Below are positions 23,101-33,090 of a stretch of 43,515 bases of DNA, piece by piece (position 1 is the first letter of the stretch; each line of letters begins with the position of its first letter). Position numbers and translations under genes: made by a program. Source of the DNA: Fragilariopsis cylindrus CCMP1102. Taxonomy: Eukaryota > Bacillariophyta > Bacillariophyceae > Bacillariales > Bacillariaceae. The stretch is from NCBI GenBank assembly GCA_900095095.1, contig FMBT01000185.1, positions 1 through 43,515 on the forward strand. Reading direction: 5' to 3'. Below the pieces are notes generated by a model. The model searched no databases, was not told the DNA's origin, and saw only the letters and a list, made by a program, of their open reading frames with translations.

Positions 23101-23601
23101 TGAAAGTAGTATTATATCCGAGCTAACAGAGTAGTAGATACTTAACCAGGTAATATATAACCTCTGTTTAATGGAGATCATGTCCGTTATCTTCTTTTTT
23201 ACTGTAGTTGAGTATACACACACATACTGTTAGCATGTGTGTGATACTCGGATTTCCCATTATCAATCTTGATTTCGAACGAAAATCACTGTATTTAGCG
23301 CGTGTTAATTTAGCGCGCTTCATGGTTTATATACTCAAATCCGTTGCTTCACTTCAAGGTAATAAAATCTTCCACAGTTATTGTAACTGGTTGAAAAGAT
23401 AATATTATTAACTGAGGTCATGGTTCGAGTCGATCTAGCGCAAACTAATAGGCTGAATGATTTTGTCTTTATCTAGCAATCAACCAGTGAAAATTAGCAA
23501 TATTCTCTAAGTTAAATTATTTTTTTTGGAAAAATAACACGTGATTTAACTAGCAAATTTTTTAATAAAAAGACAAAAAAATCCTTATAGCTTGAATGCT
23601 G
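20129..23601 (+). mobile_element. PiggyBac-like DNA transposon
   Basis: The ends are perfect 15-bp inverted repeats: CAGCATTCAAGCTAT at 20129-20143 and ATAGCTTGAATGCTG at 23587-23601. TTAA lies outside both (20125-20128 and 23602-23605), the signature target duplication of PiggyBac elements. The length is 3473 bp. It carries one PiggyBac-type transposase gene on the plus strand. The tips begin CAG rather than the CC(C/T) of well-known animal PiggyBac elements. A perfect hairpin GGCTCGG-GTG-CCGAGCC lies just inside the left end (20144-20160). AACTAGCAAATTT occurs near both ends (about 20518 and 23548). It inserted into the pogo-like transposase gene. Confidence 0.85.
20699..23134 (+). pseudogene. 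PiggyBac-like transposase (DDE_Tnp_1_7 type), many frame slips
   Basis: The ATG at 20699 opens MAPRSARISLEWAKSL. Successive coding blocks change frame but keep the family order. They include HVARFYGSLLAKMLTGSRSI (about 21340-21400), a probable 80-bp intron (21628-21707, GTATGT...CAAAG), and WITTDESRIAGW, whose Asp (21748-21750) fits the first catalytic position. Then come VVMDSAYMSDAM (Asp 22013-22015), IGRNHWGINMVGTCQSDRTG, YTVWGDNNFVKTLSNFHSP and LIDKGNGAEAKYDL (candidate third Asp 22384-22386). The C-terminus is Cys-rich: SYCKYNKCPG, KYACEEC and VDCHTAYHV, like the PiggyBac cysteine-rich DNA-binding domain. The stop is at 23132-23134. At least eight slips occur; those I could resolve need one added base each. 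So it is either a decayed copy or an intact gene hidden by assembly deletions. All three Asp are present. Confidence 0.78.
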
Positions 23602-23605
23602 TTAA
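23587..23605 (-). repeat. Right end of the PiggyBac-like element: 15-bp terminal inverted repeat plus TTAA target
   Basis: ATAGCTTGAATGCTG followed by TTAA at 23602-23605. It mirrors the left end without mismatch. Confidence 0.88.
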
Positions 23606-24237
23606 CAGCGCTCCTTTCAGTGTCAGCCTTTGACTAGGTACAGGTACGGCACAAAGTTGCTCATCGAATAGCAAATACCTTGCAGCATGCTCTATTTGTT
23701 GCTTGTAATTGTCTCCTGTTGCTTCACTCATTCTTTTTGGTTCGTGAGCGTATAGAAGACCCCGCAATGGCAATATACCTTGTATGTCATTGTTGGAAAA
23801 TATTTTCAAAAAATATCGTTGCTATTACAGTAGTGTGGCATGCTTGTAAATTCAAAACATGTGAACAAAGCAAGTAGGAGATCACAGCTCTGAAATCTGT
23901 ATCATTCTGTGCTATTATAATGGCCGGTGAATACGCTATTAGACCAATTTAAAACCGCATTCTAGTCGATGCTCTATTGCAGTAGTTAAGTAATTGAATT
24001 TGAAATTGAATTTCAACATTACACGTACTAGAAAACCATATGTAATTCGACAACTAAAGATAGGATTGACCAATGAAAGACATTTCTGAAAGCTGAAATC
24101 AAATCCAATCCGAATCGTTAATAACGGATTGCTTATATTAATATCAATTTAATACCGGTTTGTCCGAGTAGGGCTGAGTGTTTATACAGTTTTCTTCTAA
24201 TTATTGGGCTCATATCCCGAGCAAAAAAAAGTGTGGC

Positions 24238-24254
24238 ATTAGTTCCTAAACTGG
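24238..24254 (-). repeat. Right terminal inverted repeat of the pogo-like element
   Basis: ATTAGTTCCTAAACTGG, followed by TA at 24255-24256. It pairs with the left end except for one base. Confidence 0.75.
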
Positions 24255-25971
24255 TACAAAAGAAATAAATTCATGACAACTCAAAATATGTCAGTAGGTT
24301 AATTGTTGAACATCCATATTATATTTATCTATTTTCTTATATCGTTTTTGTTCATTCACATTGTGTTGACACAACATTGTCAGTTACTTCATTATTTATT
24401 TATTTGGATAGTATCAATATCTACCATTTAACCCGTGGACAAAAAGAATTGTATTTGTGTCCTCTTGTTAAATGATAAAGTGCAATGACAGAACAAGAAA
24501 TTATGATATACACACAATATATTTCATTATTATAATGAACATACTTGCTTACAATCTATTGGTTTGCCATTCCCTAAGACCTAGACTGACCCATTATTAT
24601 GTATTTCATCTCATATTTATTTGCATGCATTCAGCAATTTGGTTCTGATAGCAAAGGAACTAGCCTCACCTTATTGATTAGATATATAATGAGATCAATG
24701 ATGCCATGCCCTAGACTAGTATATAGGGAAGAGGCTTTCTATTGTGAGATAATGTATATTATAAGCATTAGGTTCTATTCTAGAGTTGCTTCCATTGTAA
24801 TGGAGGCAGTTCGTTAGCGATTGATTGTTATTTAGCGATGAATCACTAGTGAATTAAGTCCCATGAATGTGCGCACTGCAAATGATGATGATTGATGATG
24901 ATATTATTATGGCTGATGATACTTAGTGTAGATGATAATGATTGGTGTGTTCCACAATGAATGATGGTATGTTTTTCTACATGATTCAAGCTACAAGAAA
25001 TTTGTTCTGTTTTTCACTAGCAAAAAAACACGCCATAACCATCATGATTTATAAAAACCTCGGGTGAGTTTTAAAAAAAATGAAAACCGTATTTGGGTTT
25101 CATTTTAACACGTGTTTAGGCGTGTTGGACTTTTTTGACCACGCGGGACTTCTTTTTTTTTGAGTTCAAAAATATCAAAAGTTAATGCGCAATACCTCGC
25201 GACAAGGAAAAAAATATGGTTTTCATTTGAGTCGCGCATCGAAAAAAAATCATTATGGATAATTTACAGATAAAAAATGAAAATCTTTGAAGACTAGATT
25301 AGACAAGAAGAAGTGGACACAATAGTATGAGCACTGCCACCATTAGAGATCAAAATAAAGCCCATCAGTAAGGACGGGGGGGGGGTCACCATCTCCACCA
25401 CAAGTGGCGTTACAGTTATTCACATACAGTAGGGCAACCGATATTTTGAACTCTCCTTCCCTACTTATCTCAATGTATCATTCATAAGTACAGCTACAGA
25501 CAGACTTCGCCGATCGGACATAATGACACGCGCTCTTCGCGTGTTCTTTTTGGGGGGGAAAGAATGTATGAAGGTTGAAGCTGCTAGTAGTAGTACTGTA
25601 TTAGTAGTATTTAGTCGTATGTACTGGTAGTAGCATCACGTGTTATCTTACGGCAAAATAATTATTGCAAATCTACGAACTAAAATTGTACAATGTAACT
25701 GCACAAAAAATAGTACGATTGTGCGTACTAAAGCTTAACAGGGAAATAAGTGTTGTGAATGAAAAACAAACATCACATCGCTATGACTAAAATATAACGT
25801 GCAATACTACGTGAGCGTTCGTACACATACATTCGGAAAAACTCCCATCTCGGAATAATTACATACATCTAAAAAGATCATCGCAAGAGGAGCCGTTTCC
25901 GTATCCAAATCTCGATACATCTCTCTGCTGATTTGTTTACATTGAATTGTACTGTAGCTCAACCGGCTAGC
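24255..25971. other. Spacer with simple repeats and a hairpin
   Basis: No gene is seen over 1.7 kb. It holds a run of ten G at 25376-25385, ATG/ATT-rich simple sequence near 24886-24960, and a perfect 7-bp hairpin ACACGCG-CTCTT-CGCGTGT at 25526-25544 followed by a T run. The last part is the promoter region of the Zn2Cys6-like gene. Confidence 0.4.
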
Positions 25972-28929
25972 ATGAGCGATGCGAACGAAGACGATGAAAG
26001 GAAACATAGTAGAGAACAAATCGACAAACAACAAATTGCATTATGTGCCAGTTGTGATCGATGTCGTGCCCGTAAAACCAAATGCGACGGGCGAAAACCA
26101 TGTGGAAATTGTGCTACCAAGTATATGAAGAAACACAAGTTGACTAGGTACGTCGTGGTCTGTAATTATTAATCGGATGATAGATAATATTATGATCATT
26201 CTGGGTGATCGTTATGCTATGATGTGCGATTAAATAACCCAAACGATATATATAAGTAGGGTTTATCTCGCCGAAATCCTTACATCTCATCTTATATTGA
26301 TGTTTCTGCTCTCTTTTCTCGCATGCGACAATAATTCTTTACGTAACAAAACAAAAATAGCACCGAAGGCATCGATGTTTCCGAATTTTGTTGTGTATAC
26401 TCACCTGCAAAAAGACGTGGTCCTGTGCCTGGACGCGCTGGTCAAACACGAAAGGCTTCCGAAGCATTCGGCGGTCCACCCACAACTGCTCGTTATGGAA
26501 ACGATTGGACTTCACAAGGTAACGCTTCCGGCGTTGCAAATGTTGCTGGTAGACCAGGTATCGGTGGCGGTCTCCGTAGCAACGGTGGTATGATACCTGC
26601 ACAATCCCTCAAAGAAATGCAATTGCGTCAAATGATGGCGTTGCAAAACAGCATGGCAGGAGGAGGACCCAGTGGGGGCGGTGGAGGAGTTACCGGTATG
26701 GCAGGAGGAGGACCTACGCCTGGATCGGCAGGAATGAGTGGTTTCGGAAACCACCATCAACAACAAGACACCTATTTCGATTCTCAGCAGGTTGCCATTC
26801 AACAACAACTAAACTTAATTCAACAACTGCAGGCTCAACAAATGGTAGGTGAACGAAGTGCAGTGAGACGTCCTCCTCAGGGAGTATTAGGAGTTGGACC
26901 CACTGTAAGCACCAGTGGTGGACTATCCTCAATAGACGATCCAGTGGCACGTCGTATGAAATTGGATCACCAACATCTTCCAAGTCACAACTTCAGCAGC
27001 ACAACAACAACAACAACAAATTCAGCAGCAGCAGCAGCAACAACAAATTCAGCAGCAGCAGGACCAACAACAATCCAACGGCGCTGTAACGGACTCGAAC
27101 GGTGTTCCTAAAACTATTGCTGCCCATACTCACCTTTTGGAACTTAGTGATCCCGATGGTAGCCGTCTTAGAGCCTACTACCGATTGAGCGTCGACGAAG
27201 TCTTTGGATTCCCACCCACCCCCACAGATGAAGAATATTGCAGTCGACTCAACATTACGGGTATGACGCCAAGGATGATTCCTGGAACTCATCTAGCCGC
27301 GTTAAGTGCAGCGCGATTCGCGGAAGTTTCTTTAGGTGCTATCGTTCACAATGAAACTTCGTTGGCAATGGAGCTTTGTAATGCAGTGGTCCACTGCCTT
27401 AAAGAATCGGTTCAGGAACCGGTTCAGCCTCCCTATATGTTTGAAATCGCTCGATCTTACTTTTTGTTGGCAGTCTTCCGTGCCTTTCGCGGTGATATGG
27501 TTCGGTATTTCAAGTATCGTCGTGTATGTCTCACATACGTGTCAAAATTGGAGGTATGTACCTGTACTGTATATCTGCCGATCATAATTTGGTTCTAGAG
27601 GGGAGAAATTTATCCTTTATGAAATACTCTTTCATGTTTTGTTTTGTTTTGACTGTCGCCCCGATTTCTCTAACCAGTGACTTTTTTCCTTGCGATGCGG
27701 TGTATTGGTGAACGAATGAAATTAAATGAAAAATGTAGGACGCCGCCAATGCGACGACCTTGATAGCTGCAATTTCTTTCCTTGACGCATGGGCGTACAT
27801 GATTTACAATGCGGATGAGACTAAAGTTCCCCAAATCGATAATTCTATCCCGCCAGTGGAACGTACATCACAATCGTTGATGGGAGCATCGGCAATAGAG
27901 AAAGAGTACAACGTCAAATGTAACCCCGGTTGTATTGCATCGGATCCTCGGAACCAAAATTGGATCCAGGGTGCCCCACCGGTTTTTCTGAACGATGAAG
28001 CGCCTCTCCGGGCTAGATCTTTAGATGCATTGGCCTGCGCCGTTCGCACCTGCTGCGACCAAGCCAATGGTCGTTTTGCGGCAATCTCAAAGGAAGCCAA
28101 GGCTGATAACATGGAACCAATCCCACAGGAAACAATCATTACGCCGACCACTACAGCAGTTTTGTCGCACGAAAACGAATTGTGCAGCCGCAATATGGTT
28201 CTGTCGGCTTTCACATTGTTGCAACAGTACGAGACCGTAACTCCCAATTCCCACAAGAACCAGGGTATGCATCTTGTGATGTCAGCCATGGACGCATTTT
28301 TGGATAATGGTGATGAAGACGAAACAGGTGGTTTCACAGATTCGCAAATCCAGTCACTTTTGAGTGTGTCGAACATTGTTATCGAAAATCCGTTATTGCT
28401 GCATCATGCTGGTCCTACGTATCATATGGTATCCAACGCAGCCGTTATGCTATGCCATCTCTTGAACAGTATGTATATGATGAAGGGAGGTGCAGAGGGG
28501 ATCCGCGACGAGCAACAGCAAGGGGGTGGTATGGAGGCAGCTATGTTCGAAGAGATCCTCGATACGTTCACTGCTGTTCGCAAGCTTCTTGTCATTCACC
28601 GAAGGAATTTACCTATTAAACTACGTTGCCACAGCATCCCACGTCCATCTCTTGTGCTACCCGAAGATGGAAAACCCTTCATCGACCTTGGGGAGACCTT
28701 GTTGTGCGCCTGTCGTGGTTGCCAAGGATTTGTTTTGATGGCATGCTCACCCGTTGTCGCCGCGCAGAAAGCTCAGGCAGCGGCGACCAAGAGAAGCGTC
28801 GAGGCAGCAAGAGAAGCTCAAGTCGAAGCTGCAGATGAGGTAGACAAGGAACTAGACGTTTTGAGCCACGATTTCAATCTAGACGACGATGCATTATTGG
28901 GGATGCTTTCACAACTTATTTCGTCTTAA
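25972..28929 (+). CDS. Zn2Cys6-like transcription factor
   Basis: A fungal-type binuclear cluster regulator, expected in the nucleus. Exons are 25972-26147, 26415-27553 and 27739-28929. The ATG at 25972 opens MSDANEDDERKHSRE. The cluster CDRCRARKTKCDGRKPCGNC ends exon 1 with KYMKKHKLT. Five Cys fit C-x2-C-x6-C-x5-C-x2-C, but where a sixth is expected there is no Cys, only a His (KKHK). Exon 2 has Gly-rich and Gln-rich stretches (LNLIQQLQAQQ; poly-Gln about 27009-27090), then ELSDPDGSRLRAYYRLSVDE and FGFPPTPTDEEYCSRL. Exon 3 continues DAANATTLIAAISFLDAWAY and ends in an acidic coiled coil. The helical region around 27300-29000 takes the place of the fungal middle homology region. The frame slips within the CAA/CAG tract near 26990-27010 (two lost bases or one gained). 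Family is confident, targets unknown. Confidence 0.75.
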
Positions 28930-30451
28930 AATGCAAAATGCGAAGAATAGAAAAAAAGTTACGAATGCTTGCTGGGTATTTGAATTGATTGATCGATATA
29001 CGACGTTGGCAATTCATTTCGCACAGAATATACCCGTAGGAGAATATAATATAACATTACAACTTAACATGACATAAGGTAATATAAAATCTTATTTATT
29101 AAAGATGAGAACTCATTGCATATTTATCCTTTTTTTCCCTTGAACTATTCATATATATCTTAATAATGATGCACTTTGGGCACTTGCTCATGAACTTATT
29201 ATACTCGGTATGTTGAATGATCCTTCCAAGTGAAAAAATATTCTTAAAAATATTACAATTCGTCCCCTTATGCAGTATTATTCTGTGCGGGGTTGATCAT
29301 CGTTATGACTCGTTCCACATTGATGACATGTCAGTCGTCCCTTCTTTTTCGTTAAGCATTTTGGGTGAACCGGTAAAAATCCATAGCTCTATGTCTTTCC
29401 AGTGATTGATGTTGACCTCGTCGTTTGTATGAACGAGTAACTTTTCCGGATTGAATTGAATTGAATTGAATTGAATTGAATTGAATTGAATTGGATTGGA
29501 TTGGATTGGATTGGATTGGATTGGATTGGATTGGATTGGATTGGATTGGATTGGATTGGATTGGATTGGATTGAATGATACAATTTGGTTCGGTTCGGTT
29601 CGCTTCGGTTCGGTTCGGTTCCATTTACTATTCTTCGTCCATAATCGTCGTCGATATCAACGAAAGGATCATTCGTGTTATCAAAATACATGTTATCGTC
29701 GTTCCAATTCGGTCCGTCAAGTCTGCGTTGCCGTATAAATACTGTATCACTTTTCGTGTTGTCATTGTTCGTTTTTTTATTCCTTCGGTAGTAGAATTGA
29801 ATCGAAACTCATTTTCTTTGCGCTCGTTGGTGTGGTTGATACTCACTACAGATGAGGACAAAGAAAAAATACATTCTTTGGAACCGGAAGAGAGTGAAAG
29901 AAGGCAAAGTCTATGAAGTAACCCTAGTTGTAACGAGAATGATAACATCTTCTTGCGAACGTCCAACGTCTGGTATCTTCTCAAGAAAAATTTGATGACG
30001 ATGATAGTAGAATATGGAACTATCGATATCAGCAAAGTATTAACTGTGACAAGTGAATGATATATATCACGAAAATACTGAAATACTGCTAAGAACAAAC
30101 ATAAATCCAGAATCAGTCGAGCGAAAGTAGAATTTGCTTATCTGATCTAATACACGACTGCCCTAAGCGGAAGTCGTAGTATTGAGCTCGACTAAAAGCA
30201 TAAGGTGTCGCAATATTTGTCGAACAAGTCGAATTAGTCGAATTCATCACACTCTGTAATAGTGATGGCGACGTTTCAACAAAAGCATAACATTCCTCTT
30301 CGTACAAATTATTATTTATTATTTGTTCTTTTTCTTATTGTGTTTTGTGTTCATGTTCTTCCATTGGCGTGGTAAGATACAAGAGTACGGATAGAGCTCA
30401 AATAAAGCATAAACAAGAAACAACCAACAAGAAGAATCAAACCAAAAAATT
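28930..30451. other. Spacer with a pentanucleotide satellite
   Basis: No gene is supported. A pentanucleotide repeat occupies about 29450-29621. Frames on both strands beside it (29575-29916 on the plus strand, 29628-30098 on the minus strand) are long, but neither shows recognisable motifs. Confidence 0.4.
29450..29621. repeat. Pentanucleotide microsatellite with three phases: TTGAA, TTGGA, TTCGG
   Basis: About eight TTGAA units run into about sixteen TTGGA units (to about 29570). After a short break come about seven TTCGG-type units, one of them TTCGC. Each block differs from the next by one or two substitutions in the same 5-base unit. Confidence 0.92.
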
Positions 30452-31921
30452 ATGATGGCCGCTACTCCCAAAACAATGGCGACGACGACGACTACGACGA
30501 CAAAAAATATCCAAACAAAAGACGACGACAACGACGATTGTTATTCATGCCCTATTTGTTTGGAATATTTATCCAGATCGGAGCATGTCGTTTATCCGTT
30601 ACCGTGCCAAAATTGCGATTACAACTTTTGTAGTGATTGCGTCGAAAACTTCTGCAAGGCCGAAAAGGATGACTTTCAAATGGCATCGGATGGATCGAGA
30701 CAGGTCAAAGTTACTGTGTCTTGTCCACAATGTCGTAGTAAATATCCCATACACGATTTAGAGGGGACCGTATTATTGTTGAGAAAAGCCCACAGGTTGG
30801 CGGGTGCTATTTTAAAGAATGCAACCAATGAGTACAATAAAAATACAACACCAGAGTTGATACTACTAAGCGATTCTGAATTAACAGCAAGTCAATTAGC
30901 ATGTAAATCTGAATTCGCGACACGGAACTTAAGGAAACGATTGGAGGAGGCTCATGTTTTGTATGAACACGCGTGTGAGAAAGGGGGAGCACAACGGAAC
31001 AGTGATCACGACGAAACAGAAGCGAAAATCATACGAGAAGAAGCTAAAGCGTTGTGGATGACGTTGTTGGAACAGCTTCCGGTAGTTGAAGACAATCATT
31101 TCTATAGTGATGACTTAGACGGTGATGGTAGTAATTGTAGAGATAGTTTTGGATCGGCCGGATCATCATCCTCCAGTTCCTCAAAAAAACCTGTCGTAGA
31201 CGATACTCTTTTTCAGGGTTACGAAGAATTCGTGAATCGTGACGAAAAGATATTTCTAACCGATCTCTTTACCAGTGGGGACATTCGTTCGTTGGCGCAA
31301 GCTGCCCTTATCATGCACGGCGTCAGAAGAATGTGTATGACCGGAAAGCATACAGCCATACGCAAGGACAGCGAACCACCCATGAGTAAACACGAAATGC
31401 AAAAACATGTCGATTTTATCGACCAAATGAAGTTGTCGTATCCCTTGCCAAATCACATGCCAGGCTATTTTTTGATACCGGCATATACACGTTGGGAGGG
31501 GTACATGACATTAAAGGATAAACCCTGGGATGGATCTATCCTACCTCCTCAAAGGAGCAAGCGGGTCTTTGATCAGGTTTATGGTCAAGCCTATAAACCC
31601 CCCCGGGAGGCACATATATACCCCATAACCGTCGCAACGATCCAAGGCGTTTGTGGCCCAGTGGGAAGGTTGGGATTAAGGAAGGGTGACGTCGTTACAC
31701 ACGTTAATGATGCTGAATGGAACGGTTCAGCAGAAAGTTTACAGAACTATATTTACGAATGCTACACGAATCATCCAGAAGACGAAATTTCGTTAACTGT
31801 TAATGCTAATCCAGAAACGTCGACCTTTTTACGCATCCGACGTGAAATGATGCAACGCAAAGCACGGGAACGACAAAAACAGAATCAACAGCTACGTCAA
31901 GCGAAAATTTCTAAAGTATAA
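30452..31921 (+). CDS. RING-like zinc-finger protein with a C-terminal PDZ-like domain
   Basis: Possible E3 ubiquitin ligase with a protein-binding domain; 489 residues, one exon, no frame break. The N-terminus is Thr-rich (TATTTTTTT-like run). The finger uses eight Cys: C33-x2-C36 (CPIC), C52-x2-C55, C60-x2-C63 (FCSDC) and C91-x2-C94 (CPQC). It has no His, so it is a C8 variant rather than C3HC4. Coiled, charged helices follow (about residues 105-215), then a Ser-rich linker and a conserved-looking middle part (TRWEGYMTLKDKPWDGSILP). Residues about 390-460 read as PDZ: VCGPVGRLGLRKGDVVTHVN fits the carboxylate-loop to beta-strand pattern, then SAESLQNYIYECY. The end is a basic Gln-rich helix. 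The ATG at 30452 is followed by a second in-frame ATG, so the start could be one codon later. Confidence 0.75.
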   Translation: MMAATPKTMATTTTTTTKNIQTKDDDNDDCYSCPICLEYLSRSEHVVYPLPCQNCDYNFCSDCVENFCKAEKDDFQMASDGSRQVKVTVSCPQCRSKYPIHDLEGTVLLLRKAHRLAGAILKNATNEYNKNTTPELILLSDSELTASQLACKSEFATRNLRKRLEEAHVLYEHACEKGGAQRNSDHDETEAKIIREEAKALWMTLLEQLPVVEDNHFYSDDLDGDGSNCRDSFGSAGSSSSSSSKKPVVDDTLFQGYEEFVNRDEKIFLTDLFTSGDIRSLAQAALIMHGVRRMCMTGKHTAIRKDSEPPMSKHEMQKHVDFIDQMKLSYPLPNHMPGYFLIPAYTRWEGYMTLKDKPWDGSILPPQRSKRVFDQVYGQAYKPPREAHIYPITVATIQGVCGPVGRLGLRKGDVVTHVNDAEWNGSAESLQNYIYECYTNHPEDEISLTVNANPETSTFLRIRREMMQRKARERQKQNQQLRQAKISKV

Positions 31922-32772
31922 TACTGTATCATATTTTTCTATCAATACTAAAACGATGCTCGGTGAGAAAAGTGTTCATGAGTCGAAGCTCTGGTTTACT
32001 CTACTGTAGCATAGTATTTAGGAATAACTTGCACCAGATAAATTTGCTCTTACAGCGGGATAATAACTCAGTACATGGTTTAAATGGACAGGTGGACATC
32101 CTATCTATGCAAGTATTATGACTTCCGCTCCCATCTAAGTTACGAAGGGGGGGGGGGGGGGGTTGAAAATAAAAATCGATACGCTTGTAGATGAAAATCA
32201 TGGAAGAACATACACATCATGTGATTTCTATGTGACAAACACGTCAAACATACATGCTGACTATGGCACTCCATCTAGTAAAATAGTACAAAATAAAAAT
32301 TACCACGCTAATAATAAATAATAAGAGATAATATTACAAAATACCGTTCTGTTACTTTAGCTGTTGTTATTTGTTCAGTAGACTCGTATTAGACCCTCCC
32401 CAACAGATTTCCCCAATCAATTGTGCATAAGGTTACATACCAATACTTCCTTTAGAGCAGTATCAACTGGTCTATAGTAGAATTAACCTCTTAATTTTCC
32501 TTGAAGTTGAATTTTTGTGTGGCACAAATGTGTATGTGACAACAAAATAGAAGACGCTACAATCACAAGCAAAAGTTGCTACTCACTATTTGTAGTGTTT
32601 TTATTATCCATAATATAGTTTATGAAAAAATTTACTATCCCTTTCTTCGTCTTCATGCTGCCATGACCATCATTTCATTCATCTTATCAAAGAGTTCTAT
32701 CTTCTATTTTACCAGAGATAAAATCGTAAAAATTGCTCTCAATGTGTGTGTATGAATGATCTAGTCCCATAC

Positions 32773-32818
32773 TGTCGCAATTAACCAACATTAGCCTGTC
32801 ACAATTAACCAACATTAG
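32773..32818 (+). repeat. Direct tandem repeat, 24-base period, two copies
   Basis: TGTCGCAATTAACCAACATT plus AG at 32773-32794 recurs at 32797-32818 with one difference (G to A at the fifth base) and a 2-base spacer. Confidence 0.9.
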
Positions 32819-32904
32819 TATATGTTCTGTCTTTTGTTGTTAGTTTTGTGTTTGACTGTTAATATCTAGCTAGGAGCAGATAGACAGTGCAAGGACCAGT
32901 AGTC

Positions 32905-33090
32905 ATAGTAGTAGCAAGCAGCAGGCCAAGCCAGTAGCAAGTAGCCAGTAGCCAGTAGCAAGTAGCAATAGCAATAGCAAAGTAGCAATAGCCAGTAGGT
33001 AGCATAGCAGGCAGGTAGCAGCAGTAGCAGCCAGTAGCAGCAGTAGCAGTAGCAGCCAGTAGCAGCAGTAAGCAGTAGCAGTAGGGAGCA
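32905..33090. repeat. AGTAGC / CCAGTAGC minisatellite-like tract
   Basis: Irregular head-to-tail units of AGTAGC, AATAGC, CCAGTAGC and AGCAGC fill about 185 bp. The order is not periodic, which suggests repeated slippage. Long Leu/Tyr/Cys frames on the minus strand are a by-product. Confidence 0.85.

Larger units (their letters stand above)
19135..23731 (-). pseudogene. Pogo-like transposase, split by a PiggyBac-like insertion and C-terminally truncated
   Basis: The N-terminal piece is 23731-23602 (first ATG at 23731, MSEATGDNYKQQIEHAARYL; the frame extends further upstream without an ATG). The rest is 20128-19135. With the insert and one TTAA removed, GALL continues directly as KVGFSQEEINNNKHRHRVDR, in frame. 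Following parts are a Lys/Arg-rich tract (KKKRKRKTRR), a helix-turn-helix region (RSAQTIVDAINQKNNTNVKE, then STVRHRVKQG) and the start of a DDE domain: RILNIDESEVSTDG with its Asp at 19264-19266, then GGRP. Two further slips, at 19509-19511 and 19467-19469, are each fixed by one base in a homopolymer. Translation ends at 19135 before the second and third catalytic residues. A working copy elsewhere in the genome is possible but not shown here. Confidence 0.8.
18690..24254 (-). mobile_element. Pogo-like (Tc1/mariner superfamily) DNA transposon, interrupted and decayed
   Basis: The boundaries are 17-bp inverted ends: CAAGTTTAGGAACTAAT at 18690-18706 and its reverse complement with one mismatch at 24238-24254. 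Each end is flanked by TA (18688-18689 and 24255-24256), the target duplication of the Tc1/mariner superfamily. The span is 5565 bp. Without the PiggyBac-like insert and its extra TTAA it would be about 2.09 kb, a normal size. It encodes a helix-turn-helix/DDE transposase on the minus strand. The transposase is incomplete: only the first acidic catalytic motif is present, and the 430 bp between its end (19135) and the left terminus hold no recognisable DDE remainder. The copy should therefore be inactive. Family placement rests on TA, the short ends and the NIDES motif followed by GGRP. Confidence 0.75.

Noticed and set aside
23405..23450. Possible tRNA (GGTTCGAGTCG resembles a T-arm)
   Set aside because: No acceptor stem, D-arm or anticodon arm could be paired around it, and it lies inside the PiggyBac-like element.
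27804..28376. Minus-strand frame of 190 residues inside the Zn2Cys6-like gene
   Set aside because: The plus strand carries the continuous third exon with a good acceptor; the antisense frame is a shadow.
29628..30098. Minus-strand frame of 156 residues beside the pentanucleotide repeat
   Set aside because: Long and without a stop, but no motif or family resemblance was seen; the plus strand is also open there, which suggests chance.
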